Source of the DNA: an uncultured Geobacteraceae bacterium
GTDB taxonomy: Bacteria; Desulfobacterota; Desulfuromonadia; Desulfuromonadales; Geopsychrobacteraceae
Direction: 5' to 3'
NCBI GenBank assembly: GCA_937958075.1
Contig: CALFFB010000190.1
Span: 1-5,141 of the forward strand
DNA: 5,141 nucleotides
The notes beneath the pieces are model-generated. The model searched no databases and was not told the origin of the DNA. It saw nothing but the letters and a program-made list of their open reading frames with translations. Shown piece by piece: positions 1 to 5,141 of the stretch (its first letter is position 1; each line of letters begins with the position of its first letter). Made by a program: the position numbers and the translations under genes.

Positions 1-1145
1 CCATCGCCGTAGACCTCTATATAACCATTCTCTCCATATGAGCTGATCGTCAAAAAAACATCGGGCATATCATAGGCAGAAACCTGAATCGGTTCATGGC
101 ATCCGAATAAATGCATTCCAAAGTAATCGTGTTCTGACATTTCAAAGCTCTCTTTAAATAGCCTGTGAATTTCTTCAACCTTATATTGAGAAATAGCATC
201 TCCTAAATCAAATAAGTCGGATATGACGTCGGTAGCATCGTAATAAGAACAGAAAAATTTGCTGTAGCCTCTGATGATAAAACTCGATTTATTCAGGAAA
301 AGCTCTTGCGGATCACAATGATAAAAATTTTTAAATAAATCCACCGGGACATTTTTTAACTCAGGGAGCGGCGTCATTTTTTCTGCCGATACTTCAGCAC
401 GTGGGATAACGCGACAATAATACCCTTGGTGAAGTTTGTAATCCGGTGTTTCAAACAGCTGCAGCAAACCATTGCCAATGTCAGCCTCGATCAAGGCGCT
501 GACCTTGTCCAGGTCAATCTGCACCAGGGGACCGTAGATACATCCTTCATGTTCAGGCCATTCGTAACCTTCACAGGTATACATAGGCCCTATGACGTGT
601 TCTCCGAATCGATCTCCATCTGTAAATGAGCTACTGTCCCCCAAGGGTCTCCAGGCCCAGCAGGACTTCATGAAGATACAGTCTACTTGTTCGTAAATAT
701 CGAGTACTTCACTTAACTCATAGGGTTTCTCGAATTCATAGGGATCACCTGGGAACTCGAAATACCCGCTCTCCTCCAGAAGCTTATGACAAAGAGCGAT
801 AATTTCCTCCTTCAACTCGCTCCATAACAGGGCCGCTCGGGTAAAATATTCCGGCAAATCCTTTCTAAGGAGGCTTTTATCCAGAAGTTTCGCAGGTGAC
901 ACAGCCTGTCTTAACTGTTCAAACAAACTGACTTCTTGATAGCCCTTGTTGACTCTTCTCTTAATATACTGGTCCAGCTTTTTAAGGGCGTCATCATGTG
1001 AGTTGAGCTCCATCCGTTTGAAATATGCCTTGCCGAATATTTTCCCCCATCGAGCAGTGAAGTTAGCTCCTGAAACGAAACCCTCCCAGTAAGCGATTGC
1101 GTTGCCCCTGTCATCAAATGATTCCAAACGGATTCTGTTTGCCAT
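1..1145 (-). CDS. WGR-like / DUF1963 (YwqG-like) protein, C-terminus beyond window
   Basis: Reverse-strand translation from the ATG at 1143-1145 stays open for 381 codons to base 1, so the stop codon and C-terminus lie outside the window. Residues about 10-72 resemble a WGR domain: the signature appears as ARWGKIFGKAYFK (WGK instead of WGR), followed by the usual helix ending near NKGYQEV. A helical linker spans about 75-160. Residues about 185-375 look like DUF1963/YwqG: GPMYTCEGYEWPEHEG, then PLVQIDLDKV, then NGLLQLF, with a late FGMHLFGCHEPIQV segment, the order seen in that family. There is no signal peptide or membrane segment, so it is probably cytoplasmic. A GAGGG ribosome site at 1150-1154 supports the start. 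It follows the small acidic ORF by 12 bases, suggesting one transcript. WGR domains occur in nucleic-acid-linked proteins such as PARPs, but this protein's function is unknown. The C-terminal half is markedly AT-rich. The frame and domain order are clear; the function is not. Confidence 0.85.
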   Translation of the reverse strand, partial: MANRIRLESFDDRGNAIAYWEGFVSGANFTARWGKIFGKAYFKRMELNSHDDALKKLDQYIKRRVNKGYQEVSLFEQLRQAVSPAKLLDKSLLRKDLPEYFTRAALLWSELKEEIIALCHKLLEESGYFEFPGDPYEFEKPYELSEVLDIYEQVDCIFMKSCWAWRPLGDSSSFTDGDRFGEHVIGPMYTCEGYEWPEHEGCIYGPLVQIDLDKVSALIEADIGNGLLQLFETPDYKLHQGYYCRVIPRAEVSAEKMTPLPELKNVPVDLFKNFYHCDPQELFLNKSSFIIRGYSKFFCSYYDATDVISDLFDLGDAISQYKVEEIHRLFKESFEMSEHDYFGMHLFGCHEPIQVSAYDMPDVFLTISSYGENGYIEVYGD

Positions 1146-1149
1146 TACA

Positions 1150-1154
1150 CCCTC
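1150..1154 (-). promoter_or_regulatory. Ribosome binding site of the WGR/DUF1963 gene
   Basis: On the minus strand GAGGG lies 4 bases before the ATG at 1145, just after the TAA (1158-1160) of the preceding small gene. It fixes this ATG as the start and supports translation next to the upstream stop. Confidence 0.6.
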
Positions 1155-1157
1155 AAG

Positions 1158-1463
1158 TTATTCGGACAGCATCTTTCTGACGTTTTCCACCATATAATGC
1201 CCAGGTTTTTCCGCAAGCCAGGTCTCCATATCCGCTTCAAGCCGCTTCCGGTACTGTGCCTTCTCGTCCGGATCAGTCAAATGCTCCAGCTCATGCAGAT
1301 GAGCGTAGTATCCATGTCCCTGATCCTGCCAATCGATATCCATCTCTCCATCAGCCGGGCCGGTTTGCATCTGCTCCAGATATTTTTCAATGACGGCCAA
1401 TTCACTGTCATCAAGAGCTGTCACGTAGTCTTCTGATCTGATATCTTCTAAAAATAAGCTCAT
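1158..1463 (-). CDS. Small acidic protein of unknown function (101 aa)
   Basis: I do not recognise this family. From the ATG at 1461-1463 it encodes 101 residues beginning MSLFLEDIRSEDY. It is very acidic (25 Asp/Glu against 9 Lys/Arg by my count), with several His in the middle (GHGYYAHLHELEHL), and looks mostly helical, with no signal peptide or membrane span. The frame stays open further upstream, to an ATG at 1481 and a TTG at 1532. I prefer 1463 because a GAGG core (1474-1477) precedes it, while neither upstream start has a visible ribosome site. It ends 12 bases before the WGR/DUF1963 gene, so the pair is probably co-transcribed and may act together. A small acidic protein next to a larger partner could be an antitoxin, inhibitor or adaptor, but nothing in the sequence proves this. 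The AT-richer codon use resembles its downstream partner more than the CARF genes. Confidence 0.7.
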   Translation of the reverse strand: MSLFLEDIRSEDYVTALDDSELAVIEKYLEQMQTGPADGEMDIDWQDQGHGYYAHLHELEHLTDPDEKAQYRKRLEADMETWLAEKPGHYMVENVRKMLSE

Positions 1464-1473
1464 TGGTTCTGTC

Positions 1474-1477
1474 CCTC
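1474..1477 (-). promoter_or_regulatory. Ribosome binding site deciding the small ORF start
   Basis: A GAGG core lies 10 bases before the ATG at 1463 on the minus strand. The spacing is slightly long, but the alternative starts at 1481 (ATG) and 1532 (TTG) have no comparable purine-rich site. Confidence 0.4.
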
Positions 1478-1531
1478 TCATCGATACGCGGTAGAATGAA
1501 AGCTTTATGCGTTGCTGCCCCTTTATTTGCA

Positions 1532-1560
1532 AGTATCGGCAGTGATGCCGACCCTATCAA
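1532..1560 (-). promoter_or_regulatory. Candidate sigma-70 promoter for the acidic ORF / WGR gene pair
   Basis: On the minus strand, TTGATA (1555-1560) and GATACT (1532-1537) are separated by exactly 17 bases, matching the -35 and -10 consensus at 5/6 and 4/6 positions. It lies in the gap after the CARF nuclease gene and about 70 bases before the preferred start at 1463, leaving room for a leader. A second, weaker pair follows: TTGCAA (1527-1532) and CATAAA (1504-1509), also with 17-base spacing. Either would separate this gene pair from the CRISPR-type operon. Read by eye only. Confidence 0.35.
1536..1551. repeat. Perfect 6-bp inverted repeat inside the candidate promoter
   Basis: On the plus strand TCGGCA, a 4-base loop GTGA, then TGCCGA. 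The arms are perfect. The dyad lies in the spacer and touches the -10 element of the candidate promoter, which is operator-like. There is no following T-tract on the minus strand, so it is a poor intrinsic terminator. Confidence 0.4.
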
Positions 1561-1586
1561 CTTCGGCAAAGTTTCCATGGCGAGAC

Positions 1587-1604
1587 AAGGGAATGATATC
1601 CCTT
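1587..1604 (-). terminator. Weak hairpin overlapping the end of the CARF nuclease gene
   Basis: AAGGGA, a 6-base loop, then TCCCTT form a 6-bp stem that overlaps the TAA stop codon (1603-1605). The bases that follow on the minus strand (TTGTCTCG) are not a T-run, so termination would be weak at best. It could equally be a 3'-end stabilising structure or chance. Confidence 0.25.
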
Positions 1605-2739
1605 AGGAGTTGATCCACTGGAGCAGCAGTTCCCTGAGGCGGGTCAGCTGCCGGCCCTCAACGACCTTGATGTTGTAACTGTCACACCGGCTGCGATCTT
1701 CCTGACGCAGCTTCATGAAGGTCACCAGCATGGCCTTGCCGAAACGGCCACCCATCATGTCACGCAGGGTCTCCAGTTTATAGCTGACGTTCGAAGCGCG
1801 TGCTTCCTGCCGGTCGTGGGCAGAAGATGCTGTCAGGTTGGCAGTTTTACACTCGATCAGGTGGAGCTGGTTGTGTGCCGTGAAGGCCAGATCAATTTCA
1901 TTCTTGAAATCAGAGTGAGATTTGACCGTCACGTTGACGGCCAGGTCGTATATATGTCCTTCTTTTTTCAGTTGCTGCGCCACCGCCGAACAATAGTCTT
2001 CGAGCCAGCCGCCATTGACAAAAAACCGTGCGTCTTCACTGGGGAAGATCAGCTGATCCCGGTCTACTGTGACCAAACCAGCAGAACAGAACAACGATAG
2101 AAGATCTGATTGTTCCAGTGACTCAGGTTCAAGCGTCACCGATATGGCAGCGTTTTTCAAAGCTTTTTGGGCAAGGAAATTCAACTGCGCCAGGGGTCGC
2201 TGAAACGCCTCGGCCCGCTCCACCAGCTTCAGTGTCAGCTCCCGGTATTGTGGGAGAATCTGCAGATTGCCGGTGTCTATGATAGCAAACCCTTGAGCTG
2301 CCAGGGCCGTTTTAACTGTTAAACATTCCGGCAGGGGGATAGGCGATTGGGTTGGCCTGAGCATAATCAATTGCTGTGTACTGGTATCGAGGTAGAAGGC
2401 TGGCAAGTCAAAATCACGAATAATATCATAGATACCAAGGGCCATGATCTTGGTGCCGCCAGTCAGGTTAAAAATGGCCGATTCGTCAAGAGTTGCCGCC
2501 AGCTGTAAAACCGTTTCGCGCATCCCTTCAACATCGTACGCAGGAACAGGTTGCTGCTCCACCTGACAGCCGCGATCCCGCAGGGCCCGTTGAAGAATTT
2601 CTGCTTTTGCTTTCATGGCCGGTGTCACCAGTAAAATCACCCTCCGGGGTGTAAAATCACGCAGGAGAACCGGCAGAAGATTGGCCATGGGCTGATCAGA
2701 CACGACACACACGTGGGTATCATAGCGGGGTAAGGTCAT
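1603..2739 (-). CDS. card1: CARF-domain PD-(D/E)XK nuclease, Card1/Can2-like (DUF1887 family)
   Basis: This is a predicted cyclic-oligoadenylate-activated nuclease of type III CRISPR defence. Residues about 1-140 form a CARF sensor: a first loop VVSDQPMANLLP (12-23) and the conserved NLTGGTKIM (91-99) that lines the ligand pocket. A linker or winged-helix-like middle (about 165-240) precedes the nuclease domain (about 243-360): GGWLEDY (E247), NEIDLAF (E281, D283), then LIECKT (E296, K298), a complete PD-(D/E)XK site, and YKLETLRDMMGGRFGKAMLVTF typical of DUF1887. The length, 378 residues, matches Card1 of Treponema (about 375), which is activated by cA4 and cuts single-stranded nucleic acids; Can2 relatives also nick DNA. 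Ligand choice here is inferred. The ATG overlaps the HD-gene stop by 4 bases (ATGA) and has a strong AAGGAG site (2745-2750). It is the last gene of the operon. All key residues are present, so it should be active. Confidence 0.93.
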   Translation of the reverse strand: MTLPRYDTHVCVVSDQPMANLLPVLLRDFTPRRVILLVTPAMKAKAEILQRALRDRGCQVEQQPVPAYDVEGMRETVLQLAATLDESAIFNLTGGTKIMALGIYDIIRDFDLPAFYLDTSTQQLIMLRPTQSPIPLPECLTVKTALAAQGFAIIDTGNLQILPQYRELTLKLVERAEAFQRPLAQLNFLAQKALKNAAISVTLEPESLEQSDLLSLFCSAGLVTVDRDQLIFPSEDARFFVNGGWLEDYCSAVAQQLKKEGHIYDLAVNVTVKSHSDFKNEIDLAFTAHNQLHLIECKTANLTASSAHDRQEARASNVSYKLETLRDMMGGRFGKAMLVTFMKLRQEDRSRCDSYNIKVVEGRQLTRLRELLLQWINS

Positions 2740-3290
2740 ACCTTCTCCTTCTGGCTTACACGTTCACAGGCAGCAACAATCCGTTCGAGCAGCTCCAGCT
2801 TTCCGCTGCCACCTTCACTGCCTGCGGCATCGGCTCGGCACAAAGCCACCAGTAGGGGAAACAATCGGTGTGAACAGAATCGTCGCTGTCTCCAGGTTAA
2901 ATGATGGGGATCTTCTGGCTGCCAGCTGATGGCAAAATGATGATGCTTGATCAGCCACACCACATCAGAAACGATATCGCTCCTGCCCTGACGTTGAAGA
3001 ATCTCTTCCGCCAGTTGTGCCGACAACCGGTCATGCCCCAGAGCGCGCCAGCGGCCATCAATAAATCGTGTTGTCTGTGTCTTACCGATGTCATGAAGAG
3101 TAACCGCCCACACCAGGCGCTCATCGGCATCAGCCGGCAGGGCTTCCACCGCCAGACAGGTGTGAACAAAAGCATCCCCTTCCGCGTGATATTCCGGTGG
3201 TTGGGGCACCTGGTTAAGGGCGTCCACCTCGGGCAGAACTTCTGCCAGTCTCTCTGAACGCAGCAGTGTCAGTATCTGATCACGTGTCAT
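2736..3290 (-). CDS. Stand-alone HD-domain phosphohydrolase (CCA-enzyme HD type) in the CARF operon
   Basis: The 184-residue protein is essentially one HD domain. The metal ligands are all visible: H43 (FVHTCLAVEAL), H66-D67 (VTLHDIGK), H86 (ALGHDRLSAQLAEEIL), a HHH cluster at 116-118 and D154 (CRADAAGS). The start PQPPEYHAEGDAFVHT and the overall order closely follow the HD domain of bacterial tRNA nucleotidyltransferases, but there is no nucleotidyltransferase domain. HD domains of that class in E. coli Cca have 2',3'-cyclic phosphodiesterase and phosphatase activity. The ATG overlaps the stop of the CARF-HEPN gene (ATGA), and its own stop overlaps the start of the CARF nuclease gene. No good ribosome site precedes it, which points to translational coupling. 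In this setting it could degrade cyclic oligoadenylate or linear products with cyclic-phosphate ends, or act as an effector nuclease; this is inference. It is predicted to be cytoplasmic and catalytically intact. Confidence 0.88.
   Translation of the reverse strand: MTRDQILTLLRSERLAEVLPEVDALNQVPQPPEYHAEGDAFVHTCLAVEALPADADERLVWAVTLHDIGKTQTTRFIDGRWRALGHDRLSAQLAEEILQRQGRSDIVSDVVWLIKHHHFAISWQPEDPHHLTWRQRRFCSHRLFPLLVALCRADAAGSEGGSGKLELLERIVAACERVSQKEKV
2745..2750 (-). promoter_or_regulatory. Strong ribosome binding site for the CARF nuclease gene
   Basis: AAGGAG on the minus strand, 5 bases before the ATG at 2739 and inside the last codons of the HD gene. It suggests the CARF nuclease can be translated independently as well as by coupling. 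Confidence 0.7.
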
Positions 3291-4564
3291 TGGTCTTTGA
3301 AGCAGGGGAAATCGGGAAGAGCATCGCGCTCGATATCACAGAAACGCAGGGCAATGCTTAAGAGTTTTGTATAAGTCGCCTCTGTCACCGGATTAAACCC
3401 GTGTGCCAGCAGTGAGTTATTACGGATATCGAGCACTTTTTTAAGTTCCCTCTCTTCCTCAAGGTAAAGTTTGCCCAGAGGATCATCAAGAGCCGCTAAA
3501 AGAGCAAAACTGCGATACAAGGGGAACTTGAAACTGCCATCACTATTGCGTACCACCCCTTCGAGGAGATCATCGCGCCCTTTCGGGATCACATCGACCG
3601 GAACTTTGGAGTTGTCGATCCCGTAAGCAAGTTTCAAGCGGATTTTTGCCGATTTTTCCACCACGCTGTAGAGGCGGCTGACGGCGTCATCGTACTTATG
3701 TTCCCGCTCTGCCCGGCGTACTGCATTGCTCAACAGGTCAAGGAGCAAGCCCCGTCCGCCAGAAGGTTCTTTGGCCTTTCCCTCAAGGGTTGTCATGTCA
3801 TTTCTCGTTTGCTTCAAGTGCTCGATAGCGCCTGGAAGCTGGCGGGCAAAAGTCTGCGTGAGGGATTGTCCGACAGTAAAAGACGGCAAGCTCTGCAAGG
3901 GTGTCAGACAACCGGACAACAGATTGGAAGCGGACTTATGATCGAAGTTATCCCACTTGCCGTAGCCTTCAGCCAGGGTCGCCAGGGTTGTAAAGAGCAG
4001 CTTCAAACGATCACTGCGTGCCGCCGCCCGTTGCGCCACCTCCTGCGCTGAATGAAAGCGGCAACGGTTGAAATGGGCCGCATACAACATCAAAGGATCT
4101 CGCCCGAGGGCATCCCATGGGTTATCGGTATACAGCATCAGCTCACGACCGGTTTGGACAACTCCCAGACCCTCCTTGTCGCGGCTCGCACCGCCAACAT
4201 AGGAGTATGGGCAACCGCGATCTGCCAGGGCCAGAACAATGGCTGCCGCCATCGGTTTGGTACCACCGGTAAAATCGGCGCGCAGGTCGCTGAAGTCGCA
4301 ACCAAAATCCGCCAGACAACCGGGCAGCTGATCCACCAGCACCTTGACCGATTCATAAAGGCTCTGCTCATCAGGGGTGGTGATGATCTGTACATCCCGA
4401 AGTTGGTGGGTCAACCGCGGCTCGATATTGGCACGGATTTCTTTGCGCGACTCCCGTGAACAGAAGAAGATCACCTGCTGAGGCTGATTCTGATCGATAC
4501 TGTAAATCACCGGGTCGGGTGAGCCGCCTACGGAGATGAGCAGACAGGGCATTTTAGTCATCAT
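3287..4564 (-). CDS. CARF-HEPN ribonuclease, Csm6-like, Cas02710 (TIGR02710) family
   Basis: This is a predicted messenger-activated RNase of type III CRISPR immunity, 425 residues. The N-terminal CARF domain (about 5-145) opens with LLISVGGSPDPVI (8-20), carries ADFTGGTKPMAAA (96-108) as the ligand-binding signature, and continues with YVGGASRDKEGLGVV (122-136), a pattern of the Cas02710 family. A helical region follows, including YDDAVSRLYSVVEKSAKIRL (291-310). The C-terminal HEPN domain holds RNNSLLAHG (381-389), giving R381 and H388 in an R-x6-H catalytic arrangement, within the R-x4-6-H range. HEPN members work as dimers that cleave single-stranded RNA when the CARF dimer binds cyclic oligoadenylate. 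The start is the first of two adjacent ATGs, 6 bases after AAGGAT (4571-4576). It is 14 bases downstream of the Nudix gene and overlaps the HD gene by 4 bases. No truncation is seen. Which ring size it senses cannot be read from the sequence. Confidence 0.93.
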   Translation of the reverse strand: MMTKMPCLLISVGGSPDPVIYSIDQNQPQQVIFFCSRESRKEIRANIEPRLTHQLRDVQIITTPDEQSLYESVKVLVDQLPGCLADFGCDFSDLRADFTGGTKPMAAAIVLALADRGCPYSYVGGASRDKEGLGVVQTGRELMLYTDNPWDALGRDPLMLYAAHFNRCRFHSAQEVAQRAAARSDRLKLLFTTLATLAEGYGKWDNFDHKSASNLLSGCLTPLQSLPSFTVGQSLTQTFARQLPGAIEHLKQTRNDMTTLEGKAKEPSGGRGLLLDLLSNAVRRAEREHKYDDAVSRLYSVVEKSAKIRLKLAYGIDNSKVPVDVIPKGRDDLLEGVVRNSDGSFKFPLYRSFALLAALDDPLGKLYLEEERELKKVLDIRNNSLLAHGFNPVTEATYTKLLSIALRFCDIERDALPDFPCFKDQ

Positions 4565-4570
4565 CGTTTA

Positions 4571-4576
4571 ATCCTT
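4571..4576 (-). promoter_or_regulatory. Ribosome binding site of the CARF-HEPN gene
   Basis: AAGGAT lies in the 14-base gap after the Nudix stop codon and 6 bases before the ATG at 4564. It supports the first of the two tandem ATGs as the start. Confidence 0.65.
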
Positions 4577-4578
4577 GT

Positions 4579-5136
4579 TCATAATGAAAGATGTTGCTGG
4601 TAAAGATTCAGTGCCAGCCGGCTCCACAGCTCAAGATCCAGCCCGGCCGCCTGGTCCGGGGCGAGCCAGTGCAGTTCTGCCAGTTCCGTGCCAGCTACCG
4701 GCGGTTCAAGCTGGTCAACATCACAAAGCATAACAAGACCCAGATGTACCGTTCCAACCGTGGTTTTCTCCTCATTGATGATGCCAAGTAGCGGTAGCTG
4801 TCGGTCTACCAAAAGGCCCGGCAGTTCTTCCTGCAATTCCCGTCGGGCGCCCTGAAGGAGGGTCGCCAGCAGCTCCGGATGCGCATCGGTATCATCAACA
4901 TGCCCCCCAATGCCGACAGACCAGCAACCATGCAACCGTGATTCCCTGCCGCCGCGCTGGTAGGTGGCAAGGCGGGAGCGGTGACGCACCAGGACATAGG
5001 GGATCAGCTGTTTGTACGCCGGATCAGTTTCGGCCAGGGGGCGCGGCAGCCAAACCGGCGGCAAGCTGTGGAGCAGCTCCTCATCCTGCCTTGACCAGGG
5101 AATTGCCCCGCAGTCAGCAAGCCAGTGCTTTGGCAA
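4579..5136 (-). CDS. Nudix hydrolase, COG4112-like (start uncertain at window edge)
   Basis: The 185 residues carry a Nudix fold. LIPYVLVRHRSRLATYQRGG (44-63) and RLHGCWSVGIGGHV (67-80) lead into a Nudix box with the catalytic core RRELQEE (98-104): R99, E100, E103 and E104 are the expected metal-binding and catalytic set. The loop between the box glycines (77-78) and REXXEE is a few residues longer than the canonical G-x5-E-x7-RE pattern, as I recall for the KQLIPYV/GIGGH type of MutT-like 'predicted phosphoesterase'. Nudix enzymes hydrolyse a nucleoside diphosphate linked to another group; the substrate here is unknown. The indicated start is a TTG at 5134-5136; the frame remains open to the edge at 5141, so an upstream start is possible. 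It stops 14 bases before the CARF-HEPN gene and is probably in the same operon. It may be a functional member of the module or simply a neighbour. Confidence 0.85.
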   Translation of the reverse strand: MPKHWLADCGAIPWSRQDEELLHSLPPVWLPRPLAETDPAYKQLIPYVLVRHRSRLATYQRGGRESRLHGCWSVGIGGHVDDTDAHPELLATLLQGARRELQEELPGLLVDRQLPLLGIINEEKTTVGTVHLGLVMLCDVDQLEPPVAGTELAELHWLAPDQAAGLDLELWSRLALNLYQQHLSL

Positions 5137-5141
5137 CAGAT

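Noticed and set aside
426..629. Plus-strand 67-codon frame opposite the WGR/DUF1963 gene
   Set aside because: Antisense to the DUF1963-like motif region of the long minus frame; no independent support.
911..1117. Minus-strand 68-codon frame in a different phase
   Set aside because: It overlaps the long 381-codon open frame that carries WGR-like and DUF1963-like motifs; it is an out-of-frame shadow.
1197..1436. Plus-strand open frame opposite the small acidic ORF
   Set aside because: The minus frame has a ribosome site and a 12-base operon-like gap to the next gene; the plus frame has neither and resembles no family.
1464..1602. CRISPR array, tRNA or riboswitch in the intergenic gap
   Set aside because: There are only two short inverted repeats, no direct repeats with spacers, no cloverleaf, and the gap is just 139 bases.
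2901..3257. Plus-strand open frame of 118 codons opposite the HD gene
   Set aside because: It is fully antisense to a gene with intact catalytic motifs; no domain or ribosome site supports it.
2736..3290. HD gene as a remnant of a tRNA nucleotidyltransferase (cca)
   Set aside because: No nucleotidyltransferase motifs occur upstream; the preceding gene is a complete CARF-HEPN protein, and the HD gene has its own coupled start and stop, so it is a stand-alone protein rather than a fragment.
4052..4459. Plus-strand open frame of 135 codons opposite the CARF-HEPN gene
   Set aside because: It lies wholly within a well-supported minus-strand gene, shows no recognisable domain, and has composition typical of an antisense shadow.

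Overview
The window is bacterial DNA with all recognisable genes on the minus strand, so they read from high to low coordinates. Nothing identifies the species. The moderate GC, the dense ATGA-coupled genes and the protein style would fit a proteobacterium or desulfobacterial relative, but this is a weak guess.

Region 1 (5136 to 1603) is a compact four-gene run that looks like an accessory (ancillary) module of a type III CRISPR-Cas system. In transcription order it holds: (i) a Nudix hydrolase whose 5' end touches the window edge; (ii) a CARF-HEPN protein of the Csm6-like Cas02710 family, a predicted cyclic-oligoadenylate-activated ribonuclease; (iii) a small stand-alone HD-domain phosphohydrolase resembling the HD domain of bacterial CCA-adding enzymes; (iv) a CARF plus PD-(D/E)XK nuclease of the Card1/Can2 (DUF1887) family. 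Genes ii-iii and iii-iv each overlap by 4 bases (ATGA), and only 14 bases separate i from ii, so co-expression is very likely. No cas10, other csm/cmr gene, cas1/cas2 or CRISPR array lies in the window; the signal-producing complex must be outside it.

The likely logic is that Cas10 elsewhere makes cyclic oligoadenylate on sensing foreign RNA. The two CARF sensors then turn on one HEPN RNase and one PD-(D/E)XK nuclease. The HD protein, locked between them by translational coupling, is the novel part. It could hydrolyse the messenger or the 2',3'-cyclic-phosphate products (an off-switch or clean-up enzyme), or be a third effector. The Nudix protein may have a similar nucleotide-clearing role or be an unrelated neighbour.

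Region 2 (1602 to 1464) is a 139-base intergenic gap. It has two short inverted repeats, one of which sits in the spacer of a plausible sigma-70-type promoter.

Region 3 (1463 to 1) is a second, AT-richer two-gene unit: a very acidic 101-residue protein of unknown function, followed after 12 bases by a large protein with a WGR-like N-terminus and a DUF1963/YwqG-like C-terminal part that runs off the left edge. Its link to the CRISPR-type module is unknown.
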